Shown here: one piece after another, positions 41,168-49,502 of the stretch | Layout of the letters: each line of letters begins with the position of its first letter | Position numbering within the stretch: position 1 is the first letter of the stretch | NCBI GenBank assembly: GCA_946482515.1 | Contig: CAMLRS010000021.1 | Span: forward strand, 1-51,949 | DNA length: 51,949 nt | Direction: 5' to 3' | Source of the DNA: an uncultured Flavobacteriales bacterium | GTDB taxonomy: Bacteria > Bacteroidota > Bacteroidia > Flavobacteriales > Crocinitomicaceae | Position numbers and translations under genes: made by a program | Notes under the pieces: model-generated | What the model saw: only the letters and a program-made list of their open reading frames with translations | Database searches by the model: none | What the model was told of the DNA's origin: nothing

Positions 41168-41239
41168 ATGAATACACAGAGATTTCATAACACCATGTGT
41201 AGCTGGATGATGTACGCAAAAGCGAACGCGGGAGGGTAA
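41168..41239 (+). CDS. Leader peptide of the sulfur operon (23 codons)
   Basis: A short reading frame from ATG 41168 to TAA 41237-41239. It reads MNTQRFHNT, then MCSWMMYAK, then ANAGG. Four of 23 codons are Met, and one Cys and one Trp lie in the same cluster. It begins just after the promoter and ends 26 bases before a strong terminator. Its last codons (CGGGAGGGT) can pair with the 5' arm of that terminator. This is the form of a translated attenuator responding to charged Cys or Met tRNA. The stop overlaps ATG in TAATG, opening a four-codon frame M-C-R-H. Function is inferred. Confidence 0.6.
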   Translation: MNTQRFHNTMCSWMMYAKANAGG

Positions 41240-41278
41240 TGTGTAGACATTGAGGAAATGAGTTGAACCCTTCTCCCG
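41229..41278 (+). promoter_or_regulatory. Predicted antiterminator pairing
   Basis: AGGGT (41233-41237) can pair with ACCCT (41267-41271), and CGGG (41229-41232) with CCCG (41275-41278), leaving TCT bulged. This nine-pair structure uses the 5' arm of the terminator at 41266, so the two folds exclude each other. Confidence 0.5.
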
Positions 41279-41296
41279 AACGAGAAGGGTTTTTTT
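41266..41296 (+). terminator. Intrinsic terminator at the head of the sulfur operon
   Basis: AACCCTTCTC and GAGAAGGGTT form a perfect ten-pair stem with loop CCGAAC, followed by TTTTT. It ends exactly at the first in-frame ATG (41297) of the next gene. A full terminator between promoter and operon implies regulated read-through. Confidence 0.88.
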
Positions 41297-41320
41297 ATGC
41301 CAAAACGAAACAGAAAGACA

Positions 41321-42199
41321 ATGAAACAAATCTATATCAACGAATCAGGACCGGAAGTATCGGCAGCGATCTACGGATTCTGGAGATGGGCGGCAGAAGA
41401 TTTCACCGCCGGCAATTACTTCTCCGAAGTAGTGGCTTTTACCCGCGAGCTGGGCATTACAACCTACGACCTCAGTCCGCGGTATGCGTATGGCGAAGTG
41501 GAACGCCAATTTGGACTGCTGCTGAAAGACGGCACGTTGAAGCGCGACGAGCTGGTGTTGTCGACGAAAGCAGGAATCCGCGAATTTTCAGGAAGTCACG
41601 GCTCCGGATTTTTCTACGATCTGAGTCCACAGCACCTTACCAAAAGTCTCGAAGAGTCGCTGAAACGCCTGCAAACGGATGTGATCGATATTTTCATTCT
41701 CGAACACCACGATCATCTTTACAACTTCGAGCAAACGGCTTCCACCTTGCTGAAGCTCCAGCGTGCGGGCCGGATCCGCCACATCGGAGTGTCGAACTTC
41801 AATGTGTTCCAGCAGCGTTTGCTGTCGACCTACCTGCAACAACCGATCATTACCAATCACCTCGAGCTGAACCTGCTGGAAACGGCAGCGCTGAACGATG
41901 GTCGACTGGATTTCATCCGTGAACAGCACAGCAAGCCAATGGCATTTTCGCCACTCGCAGATGGTCGCATTTTGCTGGGCGAAGACGAGCAGGCTTACAA
42001 AACGCGTCAGGCGTTGGCTGCAGTGGGCAAAAAATACGAAGCCAATGTGGAACAGACAGCTGTAGCCTGGCTCCATCGTCTCGGCGCGCTTCCGATCATT
42101 GGTAGCAAGGAAAAACGCCGCATCCAGAATGCCGCTACAGCCCATACAATCGAATTATCACACGAGGACTGGTATTTCCTCTACAACACCACAAAATAA
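41321..42199 (+). CDS. Aldo/keto reductase, first gene of the sulfur operon
   Basis: A 292-residue NAD(P)H-dependent oxidoreductase of the AKR superfamily (YdhF-like). The tetrad residues can be placed: Asp in TTYDLSPRYAYG with the following Tyr, Lys in VLSTKAGI, and His in FILEHHDHLY. The strand RIRHIGVSNFN and IIGSKEKRRI near the end are cofactor-site segments. The ATG at 41321 (MKQIYINESG) is preferred because the one at 41297 touches the terminator T-run. The position suggests a role in sulfur metabolism, but the substrate is unknown. It is followed after five bases by the sulfite reductase. Confidence 0.85.
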   Translation: MKQIYINESGPEVSAAIYGFWRWAAEDFTAGNYFSEVVAFTRELGITTYDLSPRYAYGEVERQFGLLLKDGTLKRDELVLSTKAGIREFSGSHGSGFFYDLSPQHLTKSLEESLKRLQTDVIDIFILEHHDHLYNFEQTASTLLKLQRAGRIRHIGVSNFNVFQQRLLSTYLQQPIITNHLELNLLETAALNDGRLDFIREQHSKPMAFSPLADGRILLGEDEQAYKTRQALAAVGKKYEANVEQTAVAWLHRLGALPIIGSKEKRRIQNAATAHTIELSHEDWYFLYNTTK

Positions 42200-42204
42200 T
42201 TGCC

Positions 42205-44325
42205 ATGCAGAGCTTTCGAACAGAATTGGAACAAGCCGTTTCGCTGAAAAAAGCCATCGTTGAGAAAGACGTCCTTGAATTGGGGCAGAAGATCGCAGCG
42301 TTTAAAAACGGCTCGTTGAATGAAGATAAATTCCGTGCACTGCGCCTCGCTCGTGGTGTTTACGGCCAGCGCCAGCAGGGTGTGCAAATGATCCGTATCA
42401 AATTACCTTTCGGAAAGGTCACGATAGCCCAGCTGCGCCGTATCTGCTCCGTGAGCGACGAATACAGTACCGGCCATTTGCACATCACGACCCGCCAGGA
42501 CATTCAGATTCACTATGTGAGCCTTGATCGCACGCCGCAATTGTGGGCCGATCTAGAAAAAGACGATGTCACACTGCGCGAAGCCTGCGGAAATACGGTT
42601 CGGAACGTTACGGCCGGCGCAACAGCAGGTATCGACCCGAAGGAAGTGTTCGACGTGGCACCTTATGCAGATCTGACTTACCGTTACTTTTTGCGCAAGC
42701 CGTTCGGTCAGGAGCTGGGACGAAAGATCAAGATCGCGTTCAGCTCGGGCGAATCAGATGATGCCTATGCGTTTATCCACGACTTCGGCTTCATTCCGAA
42801 GATCAAAGACGGCGTGAAAGGTTTTAAAGTGCTGGTTGGTGGCGGCCTGGGAGCACAGCCTTTCCTGGCACAGGTCGCTCACGAATTTTTGCCTGCCGAA
42901 GCACTGATTCCGTTCGTGGAAGCTTCGATCCGTGTGTTTGACCGTCACGGAGAGCGCAACAGCCGCAACAAGGCGCGCATGAAGTACCTCATTTCGAAAA
43001 TCGGGCTTGAAGCGTTCCTGCAATTCGTAGCAGAAGAGCAGAAAGCCGTTCAGTACGATGCTGAAAGCGACTTTCAATTGGTTGAACAGCTCACAGATAC
43101 AGAAGTCCTGGCATCCGGACGTTCGCTGGAAGATGTGATCAGCAGCTCCACCGATCAGCAGTTTACCGAGTGGCTGAAAACGAATGTGATTGCTCAGAAA
43201 CAATCCGGTTTTGTAGCAGCTTACGTGAAAGTGCTGCTGGGGAATTTTACGACAGCTCAGGCGCGTTCACTGGCGGAACTGGTTGAACACTACGCTGCAA
43301 ACGACATACGTTTCACGATCGACCAAAGCATTTTGCTGAAGTTCATTCGCCCGGAGAATCTCGAAGCGCTTTACCTGGGATTGAAAGCGATCAATCTGGC
43401 CGACAGCGGCTATGACAGCCTGGCAGATGTAACAGCCTGCCCTGGAACGGATACCTGCAACCTCGGGATCTCCAATAGTACGGAAGTAGCCCGCGTGCTC
43501 GAAAACTTTATCCGCGAAGAATACCCGGAGCTGATCTACAACAACGATATCAAAATCAAGATCAGCGGCTGTATGAACTCCTGTGGTCAGCATGGACTGG
43601 CGCACATCGGTTTCCACGGCAGCTCGATGAAAGTCGACAAAGCAACGGTTCCTGCCTTGCAAGTACTGCTGGGCGGAGGAAGAACAGGCGATGGTTTTGG
43701 TCGGATTGCGGAGAAAGTGATCAAGCTGCCAAGCAAACGCGTGCTGGATATCATCCGCTACCTGCTGAACGATTACCTCGAATTGCGCAACGACGATGAG
43801 CTGTTCAACGAGTACTACGATCGCCAGGGCAATAAATACTTCTACGATCTGCTGAAGCCGCTGGCCGATACGACAGCACTCACAGAAGCGGATTTCATCG
43901 ACTGGGGACAGGACGAAGCGTTCAAAACCGCAATCGGAGTGGGCGAGTGTGCCGGCGTGATCATCGACTTAGTAGCAACGCTGCTTTTCGATGCCGATGA
44001 AAAGCTCGATGCGGCGCAGACATCCTTCGCTCAAAACAGCTTTGCAGATGCCGTTTACCACGGCTACGCTGCCGGGATTCACACGGCGAAAGCCCTGTTG
44101 CTCGATCAGAAAGTGCACTGTAACACGCACAACGGCATTATGGCGGATTTCGACAAGCACCTCGGCGAAACCTTCCGGTTCAATGGTCATGGAACCTTCA
44201 GTGGTTTCCTGCTTCAGATCCGCGAACAGCAAGCCGATGCAGCATTCACAACGCGCTACCTGGAAAGCATAGCGCAGTTTGTGAACGAAGCAAAAACCTA
44301 CCGCGAACAACGGGCGGCGGTTTAA
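42205..44325 (+). CDS. Siroheme sulfite (nitrite) reductase with C-terminal HEPN-like domain
   Basis: A 706-residue assimilatory reductase that converts sulfite to sulfide (nitrite is also possible for the fold). Ferredoxin-like and catalytic halves are seen in LHITTRQDIQIHYV, CGNTVRNVTAGATAGID and the cluster/siroheme ligands Cys412-Cys418 (ACPGTDTC) and Cys456-Cys460 (SGCMNSCGQHG). Beyond about residue 550 comes a helical extension (SFADAVYHGYAAGIHTAKAL) of the HEPN type, unusual for CysI. No CysJ flavoprotein is present, so a ferredoxin or other donor is likely. The sulfur operon context argues for sulfite. Confidence 0.9.
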   Translation: MQSFRTELEQAVSLKKAIVEKDVLELGQKIAAFKNGSLNEDKFRALRLARGVYGQRQQGVQMIRIKLPFGKVTIAQLRRICSVSDEYSTGHLHITTRQDIQIHYVSLDRTPQLWADLEKDDVTLREACGNTVRNVTAGATAGIDPKEVFDVAPYADLTYRYFLRKPFGQELGRKIKIAFSSGESDDAYAFIHDFGFIPKIKDGVKGFKVLVGGGLGAQPFLAQVAHEFLPAEALIPFVEASIRVFDRHGERNSRNKARMKYLISKIGLEAFLQFVAEEQKAVQYDAESDFQLVEQLTDTEVLASGRSLEDVISSSTDQQFTEWLKTNVIAQKQSGFVAAYVKVLLGNFTTAQARSLAELVEHYAANDIRFTIDQSILLKFIRPENLEALYLGLKAINLADSGYDSLADVTACPGTDTCNLGISNSTEVARVLENFIREEYPELIYNNDIKIKISGCMNSCGQHGLAHIGFHGSSMKVDKATVPALQVLLGGGRTGDGFGRIAEKVIKLPSKRVLDIIRYLLNDYLELRNDDELFNEYYDRQGNKYFYDLLKPLADTTALTEADFIDWGQDEAFKTAIGVGECAGVIIDLVATLLFDADEKLDAAQTSFAQNSFADAVYHGYAAGIHTAKALLLDQKVHCNTHNGIMADFDKHLGETFRFNGHGTFSGFLLQIREQQADAAFTTRYLESIAQFVNEAKTYREQRAAV

Positions 44326-44345
44326 ACAAATTAAAACGAACAAAG

Positions 44346-45107
44346 ATGAAAATTCAGACACCCAAAATAACATTGATAGGAGCAGGACCGGGCGATCCGG
44401 AGCTGATCTCCGTAAAAGGACTGCGTACGCTTGGCGAAGCGGATGTGATCCTCTACGATGCACTGGTGAGCGAAGATCTGCTTGATTTTGCTCCCAAAGC
44501 GAAAAAGATCTTCGTGGGCAAACGCAAAGGCATCAAGGCTTATTCACAGGACGAAATCAATCGCCTGCTTGTTGCCGAAGCTTTGCAACACGGACATGCC
44601 GTCCGGCTCAAAGGCGGCGATTCCTTTGTATTCGGACGCGGTTACGAGGAAATCGAATATGCGCAGTTCTTCGGTGTGGAAACGCAGGTAATCCCTGGAA
44701 TTTCCAGCTCTATTTCCGTTCCGGCACTGGCCGGGGTTCCGGTTACACACCGCGGAGTGAGCAATGGATTTACGGTTATTACGGCGGTACTTTCCGACGG
44801 CGAACTGAATCCTGAGCTGTACAAGCTCGCGCAGCTCGGCACAACGACAGTCATCCTCATGGGCTTGTCGAAGCTGTCCGAAATAGCAGCGATCTACCGC
44901 GCAAACGGCAAAGCCAACGAAGCAGTAGCTGTGATCAGCAACGGTTCGCTCCCCAATCAGCGAACAGTAACGGGTACGATTCAGAACATCGCAGCCCGTG
45001 TGCAGCAGGAAGGCATTCCCGCACCAGCGGTGATCGTTGTCGGCGAAGTGGTACGGCTTAAAGTACCGGAAAAACAGAACAATTATTTCTCCAACTTTTT
45101 AAACTGA
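44346..45107 (+). CDS. cobA: Uroporphyrinogen-III C-methyltransferase
   Basis: A 253-residue SUMT that makes precorrin-2, the precursor of siroheme, from uroporphyrinogen III and two SAM. Signatures are LIGAGPGDPELISVKGLRTL, VRLKGGDSFVFGRGYEE and VIPGISSSISVPALAGVPVT. It directly follows the siroheme reductase. The next steps (oxidation and iron insertion) can be done by the Met8-like domain encoded at 47979. Confidence 0.95.
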   Translation: MKIQTPKITLIGAGPGDPELISVKGLRTLGEADVILYDALVSEDLLDFAPKAKKIFVGKRKGIKAYSQDEINRLLVAEALQHGHAVRLKGGDSFVFGRGYEEIEYAQFFGVETQVIPGISSSISVPALAGVPVTHRGVSNGFTVITAVLSDGELNPELYKLAQLGTTTVILMGLSKLSEIAAIYRANGKANEAVAVISNGSLPNQRTVTGTIQNIAARVQQEGIPAPAVIVVGEVVRLKVPEKQNNYFSNFLN

Positions 45108-45136
45108 TGTTGAATTAATTAAGCACAACTGTTGAA

Positions 45137-48001
45137 ATGAAAACTACCCTAAAATTGCTGGTATTCCTGCTGCTGTCGTCATCGGCGCTGGCACAGAATA
45201 CTTTACTACAGCTCTCCGGAACGCTGATTGACAAATTTTCCGGTGAGCCCATTTTCGGCGGAACGGTCCGGATCAAAGAGTCCGACGTAGCCGCCGTAAC
45301 AAATGAGGACGGCCGTTTCGAGCTGAAAACACCTAACAAATTCCCGTTCACTATCGAAATTTCAGTGAGCGGCTACAACACTGCGGAATTCATCGTGGAA
45401 AACGAGAAAACATCGTTGCAATTACAGCTCGAGCCACAAGTGATCGTAGTCGATGAGGTCGTTGTTTCCGCCTCACGTGTTTCCGAAAGTGTGATCAAAT
45501 CACCGGTGGCGATCGATAAGCTCGATATCCAAACCATTCGGGAGACGCCGTCGCCGACTTTTTACGACGCGATGGAAAATGTGAAAGGCGTACAGATGAC
45601 GACATCCAGTCTCAACTTCAAAGTACCGAATACGCGTGGATTCAACTCACCGAACAACTTCCGCTTTATGCAGCTGGTAGACGGTGTGGACCTGCAGGCG
45701 CCCACACTCGGTGTTTCCATTGGAAATGCGATGGGTCCGAACGAGCTCGACATTCAGAGCGTGGAAATTATTCCCGGTTCGTCTTCGGCGCTTTACGGGA
45801 TCAATTCCATCAACGGACTGGCCAACCTGCAAACGAAAGATCCGTTCAAAAAACAGGGCGTGAGCGTGTACCAGCGCATCGGTGTGAACCACGTTGATGG
45901 CAAAGACCACGATCTCAGTTTCCTGAGTGAAACAGCGTTCCGCATTGCCGGTTCGTTCGATTCGTCGAGTCGTTTTGCCTACAAGTTCAACGCGTCTTAT
46001 TTCAAAGGAACCGACTGGGTTTCGTCGAATACAACCGATCAAAACCCGTTCCAACTGAAATCGAGCAACCCGAAATTCCCGCAGTTCGATTCACCGGCCA
46101 ACAATCCGGCCTACGATGCCTGGAACCGTTACGGCGATGAGCGCAACAACAACGTTTCCGTTCAGGTAACCGATCTGGAGGGCAAAACGCAAACTTTCAA
46201 TGTGCGTCGTACCGGCTACTGGGAGAAAGATCTTGTCAATCCGGAGATCGAGAACATCAAGCTCGACGTCGGTTTGTACTACAAGCTCGGGAAATCGTCG
46301 TTGATTTCCTACAACTATCGCCTGGGGCAAATGGATGGTGTTTTCCAGCGCGGAAACAAAATCCAGCTCAACGATGTGTTGCTGCAAAGTCATGCTCTCG
46401 GACTCACAGCCGGCAAACTGACGGTAAAAGCGTATTTCAATTCCGAAAATACCGGGAATTCCTACAATCTTAAGCCACTGGCGGATAACCTCGATCTGAC
46501 GTTCCGTTCCAACAGCTCGTGGAAATCGGCTTACCAGAACGCTTTGCAAACGGCCATTACCAACGGACAGGATTGGGTGAGTGCGCACAATTCTGCACGT
46601 GCAGCCGCAGATGCTGGTCGTCCGCAGCCCGGTTCAACCGATTTCGAACGCAATCGCAATACTATCATCGGTATCAACAACTGGGATCACAAGACACTTG
46701 TAAATGGTGCGCCTGAAACCGGTGGTGCTGCTCTGATCCAGCAAAGCCGCATGTATCATGGCGAAGCGCAGTACGACTTTTCGGAGCTAACGGGCAATGC
46801 AGTAAACATCCTGGCCGGAGTCGATGGTCGTGTGTACGAAGTCATTCCGGACGGAAACAACTTTGTGGACTTCAGTCGCCCGATTGCCGAGCGCGCACAG
46901 CCTGGAGGCAACAACGTACACTACACGAAATTCGGCGGATTCGTACAGGCCAGCAAAGAAGTATTCGACAACAAATTGAAATTCGTAGCGTCGCTGCGAT
47001 ACGATAAAAACCTCGATTTCGAGGGCAAGTGGAACCCGCGCGTGGCCGTAGTGTTCAGCCCGACAAAAACTTCCGCTTTCCGGTTGTCGGCACAAAACGG
47101 CTTCCGTTTCCCGTCGCTGTTCGAAGCGCTTTCCTATGTGAACAACGGAAACGTGCGTCGGGTAGGAGGATTGTCCAAAGTGAACGAAGGACTCGGATAC
47201 CTGGAGAATTCCTACACGCTAACATCCGTGGATGCTTTTACGGCTGCCATCAACGCCGATGTAGCAGGCGGATTGACAAAAGACGAAGCCATCAACAAGA
47301 ATAAAAACCTGCTGGTGGTTGCCAATCTCCCAACGCTGCAGCCGGAGCAGGTAAAAGCCTTCGATTTTGGTTACAAAAACGTATTCCTGAACAACAAAGC
47401 GGTCATCGACTGGGATGTGTATTTCAACATCTTCACCAGCTTCCTCGGACAGGTCGAAGTAGCCGTTCCGACAACCGATGTGGTGGGAACCGATAGCTCG
47501 GCTTACGATATGACCGATCGTGCGAAACAGGTGCGCTACCGCGTGTACACCAATGCCCGTAACACGTACTTCAGCTACGGCTCATCGCTGCGCCTGAGCT
47601 ACAACTTCTACAAGCTGTACTCGATCTCGACGAATATCAACTTCAACGACTTCGAAGCGAAAGAAGCAAACGACATTTTCATCACTGGCTTTAACACGCC
47701 GCGCTGGTCAGCCAATATCCAGTTCGGAAACCGCGAGATCGTGAAAAACTTCGGGTTCAACATCGTGTGGAAATGGCAGAATGCATATACCGGGGAAAGT
47801 CCGCTGGCAAATGGTCGCGTGAGCGCCTACCAGACCTTCGATGCGCAGATCTCTTACAAGATCCCACAGATCAACTCGGTGTTCAAACTCGGAGGAACAA
47901 ACATCTTCAACAAGCGCTACATCCAGTACGCAGCCGGCCCGACAATCGGCGCTTTGTATTACTTAAGTATCACGTTTGATGCAGGATTTAAACGAAAATA
48001 A
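45137..48001 (+). CDS. TonB-dependent outer-membrane receptor in the sulfur operon
   Basis: A 954-residue outer-membrane transporter. A signal peptide (KTTLKLLVFLLLSSSALA) is followed by a CarboxypepD_reg-like beta-sandwich (about residues 25-105), a plug domain (VVVSASRVSESVIKSPVAID, VKGVQMTTSSLNF, IIPGSSSALYGINSINGLAN) and a 22-strand-size barrel ending in YYLSITFDAGFKRK. It is not a SusC type with a SusD partner. Its place between cobA and the siroheme/permease fusion suggests uptake of a sulfur source too large for porins, such as a sulfonate or sulfate ester. The substrate is not readable. The last 23 bases overlap the next gene. Confidence 0.9.
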   Translation: MKTTLKLLVFLLLSSSALAQNTLLQLSGTLIDKFSGEPIFGGTVRIKESDVAAVTNEDGRFELKTPNKFPFTIEISVSGYNTAEFIVENEKTSLQLQLEPQVIVVDEVVVSASRVSESVIKSPVAIDKLDIQTIRETPSPTFYDAMENVKGVQMTTSSLNFKVPNTRGFNSPNNFRFMQLVDGVDLQAPTLGVSIGNAMGPNELDIQSVEIIPGSSSALYGINSINGLANLQTKDPFKKQGVSVYQRIGVNHVDGKDHDLSFLSETAFRIAGSFDSSSRFAYKFNASYFKGTDWVSSNTTDQNPFQLKSSNPKFPQFDSPANNPAYDAWNRYGDERNNNVSVQVTDLEGKTQTFNVRRTGYWEKDLVNPEIENIKLDVGLYYKLGKSSLISYNYRLGQMDGVFQRGNKIQLNDVLLQSHALGLTAGKLTVKAYFNSENTGNSYNLKPLADNLDLTFRSNSSWKSAYQNALQTAITNGQDWVSAHNSARAAADAGRPQPGSTDFERNRNTIIGINNWDHKTLVNGAPETGGAALIQQSRMYHGEAQYDFSELTGNAVNILAGVDGRVYEVIPDGNNFVDFSRPIAERAQPGGNNVHYTKFGGFVQASKEVFDNKLKFVASLRYDKNLDFEGKWNPRVAVVFSPTKTSAFRLSAQNGFRFPSLFEALSYVNNGNVRRVGGLSKVNEGLGYLENSYTLTSVDAFTAAINADVAGGLTKDEAINKNKNLLVVANLPTLQPEQVKAFDFGYKNVFLNNKAVIDWDVYFNIFTSFLGQVEVAVPTTDVVGTDSSAYDMTDRAKQVRYRVYTNARNTYFSYGSSLRLSYNFYKLYSISTNINFNDFEAKEANDIFITGFNTPRWSANIQFGNREIVKNFGFNIVWKWQNAYTGESPLANGRVSAYQTFDAQISYKIPQINSVFKLGGTNIFNKRYIQYAAGPTIGALYYLSITFDAGFKRK

Positions 48002-49499
48002 CAGCGAAGTAGCAGTGATCGCTGAAAGCAGCGCCGGGAACGAATTGTTCCCGGTGTTTCTGAAAGCCAATCAGCTTTCCGTTCTGTTGATCGGTGGTGG
48101 CAATGTGGCCCTGGAAAAGCTTCAGGCGCTGCTGTTTAATTCGCCCGGTTCGCAGGTAACGGTGGTTGCCGATCGTTTTTCAGAGGAATTTGTTGCTTTT
48201 GCTGAGCAGCGACCTGGTGTCGAGTTGGTCGAAGACCGTTTTCACGAACGTTACCTCGACGGACAGCAGCTGGTCATTTCAGCCGTCAACAGCCTCGAAA
48301 CCTCTGCAGAAATTCGCGAGAAAACAGCTGATAAAGGCATTTTGTACAATGCAGCCGATAAGCCCGAATTGTGCGATTTCTACCTCGGATCTGTCGTTTC
48401 CAGGGGCAACCTGAAGATCGGGATCTCGACCAACGGGAAATCACCAACGATGGCCAAACGCCTGAAAGAAGTGTTGCAGGAAGAGCTGCCACACGAGCTC
48501 GATCAATCGCTGGAAAACCTTCACCGTCTGCGTTCCCACCTGAAAGGCGATTTTCGGGAGAAAGTGCAGGAGTTGAACAAAGTAACAGCCGTTCTGAACC
48601 GGAAGAAAAACCAGCCATGGTACCAGTTCTCCTTTCGCAGAGTGCTGGGCTACGCCGGAGGCGTTCTGGCGATCATGCTGGCCGGACATTTATTGTTCAC
48701 GCTCGTTCCGTTGTCGTCGATCTGGAGTACCGCTTCGGAAATGGTCGGCTCGCTCGATGTGACGTTTCTGTATTTCATGCTCGGTGGCTTCATCGCTCAG
48801 ATGATCGATGGCGCATTGGGAATGGCATATGGCGTGAGTGCTTCGACCTTTCTGCTGTCGTGTGGGATTTCGCCGGCCGTGGCCAGTATGAGCGTCCATA
48901 CGTCGGAGATTTTCACCAGTGGCGTTTCCGGATTCCTGCACCTGCGCTTTGGGAACGTGAACAACAAATTGTTTCGCACGATCCTGATTCCGGGTGTAGT
49001 AGGAGCGATTGTAGGGGCCTATATCCTGACTGAATTTGAAAACTACAACGACTACATCAGGCCGGCAGTCGGGTTGTACACGCTCATCCTCGGCGTTATC
49101 ATCGTGTGGAAAGTGGTGCGCAAACGCGTCAACCGGAAAAAAGTGAAACATGTAGGCTGGCTGGCAACGGCCGGCGGTTTCCTCGATGCCATTGGCGGTG
49201 GCGGCTGGGGACCTGTGGTTTCATCTACGCTGATCGCCCGCGGTAAAAATCCACGGATCATCATCGGCTCGGTGAACCTGGCGGAATTTTTCGTTTCGCT
49301 GGCGAGTTCGTTCACGTTTTTCACGCTCATCGGCGGACAGCACTGGCAGGTATACACCGGTCTGATTCTCGGTGGCGTTTGTGCCGCACCTATTGCTGCT
49401 TATTTATCGAGCAGGCTCAATGTCAAAGCCATGATGCTGATGGTCGGCATTATCGTGATCATCGTCAGCCTGCGTATTATCATCATGACATTTATCTGA
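47979..49499 (+). CDS. Fusion: Met8-like siroheme synthase domain plus TauE/SafE permease
   Basis: A 506-residue fusion. Residues 25-210 match precorrin-2 dehydrogenase/ferrochelatase (Rossmann loop VLLIGGGNVALEKLQAL, catalytic-Asp region YNAADKPELCDF with Asp127, GISTNGKSPTMAKRLKE). Residues 220-506 are a TSUP (TauE/SafE) transporter with about eight helices (FIAQMIDGALGMAYGVSAST and GGFLDAIGGGGWGPVVSSTL are the paired family motifs). The N-part completes siroheme; the C-part may import sulfate or export sulfite. The ATG at 47979 is chosen over TTG 47976. It overlaps the receptor gene. Confidence 0.92.
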   Translation: MQDLNENNSEVAVIAESSAGNELFPVFLKANQLSVLLIGGGNVALEKLQALLFNSPGSQVTVVADRFSEEFVAFAEQRPGVELVEDRFHERYLDGQQLVISAVNSLETSAEIREKTADKGILYNAADKPELCDFYLGSVVSRGNLKIGISTNGKSPTMAKRLKEVLQEELPHELDQSLENLHRLRSHLKGDFREKVQELNKVTAVLNRKKNQPWYQFSFRRVLGYAGGVLAIMLAGHLLFTLVPLSSIWSTASEMVGSLDVTFLYFMLGGFIAQMIDGALGMAYGVSASTFLLSCGISPAVASMSVHTSEIFTSGVSGFLHLRFGNVNNKLFRTILIPGVVGAIVGAYILTEFENYNDYIRPAVGLYTLILGVIIVWKVVRKRVNRKKVKHVGWLATAGGFLDAIGGGGWGPVVSSTLIARGKNPRIIIGSVNLAEFFVSLASSFTFFTLIGGQHWQVYTGLILGGVCAAPIAAYLSSRLNVKAMMLMVGIIVIIVSLRIIIMTFI

Positions 49500-49502
49500 A
49501 AA

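Noticed and set aside
41046..41296. SAM riboswitch before the sulfur operon
   Set aside because: I could not find the multi-helix core of a known SAM riboswitch class. The sequence is better explained by a short reading frame and two competing hairpins.
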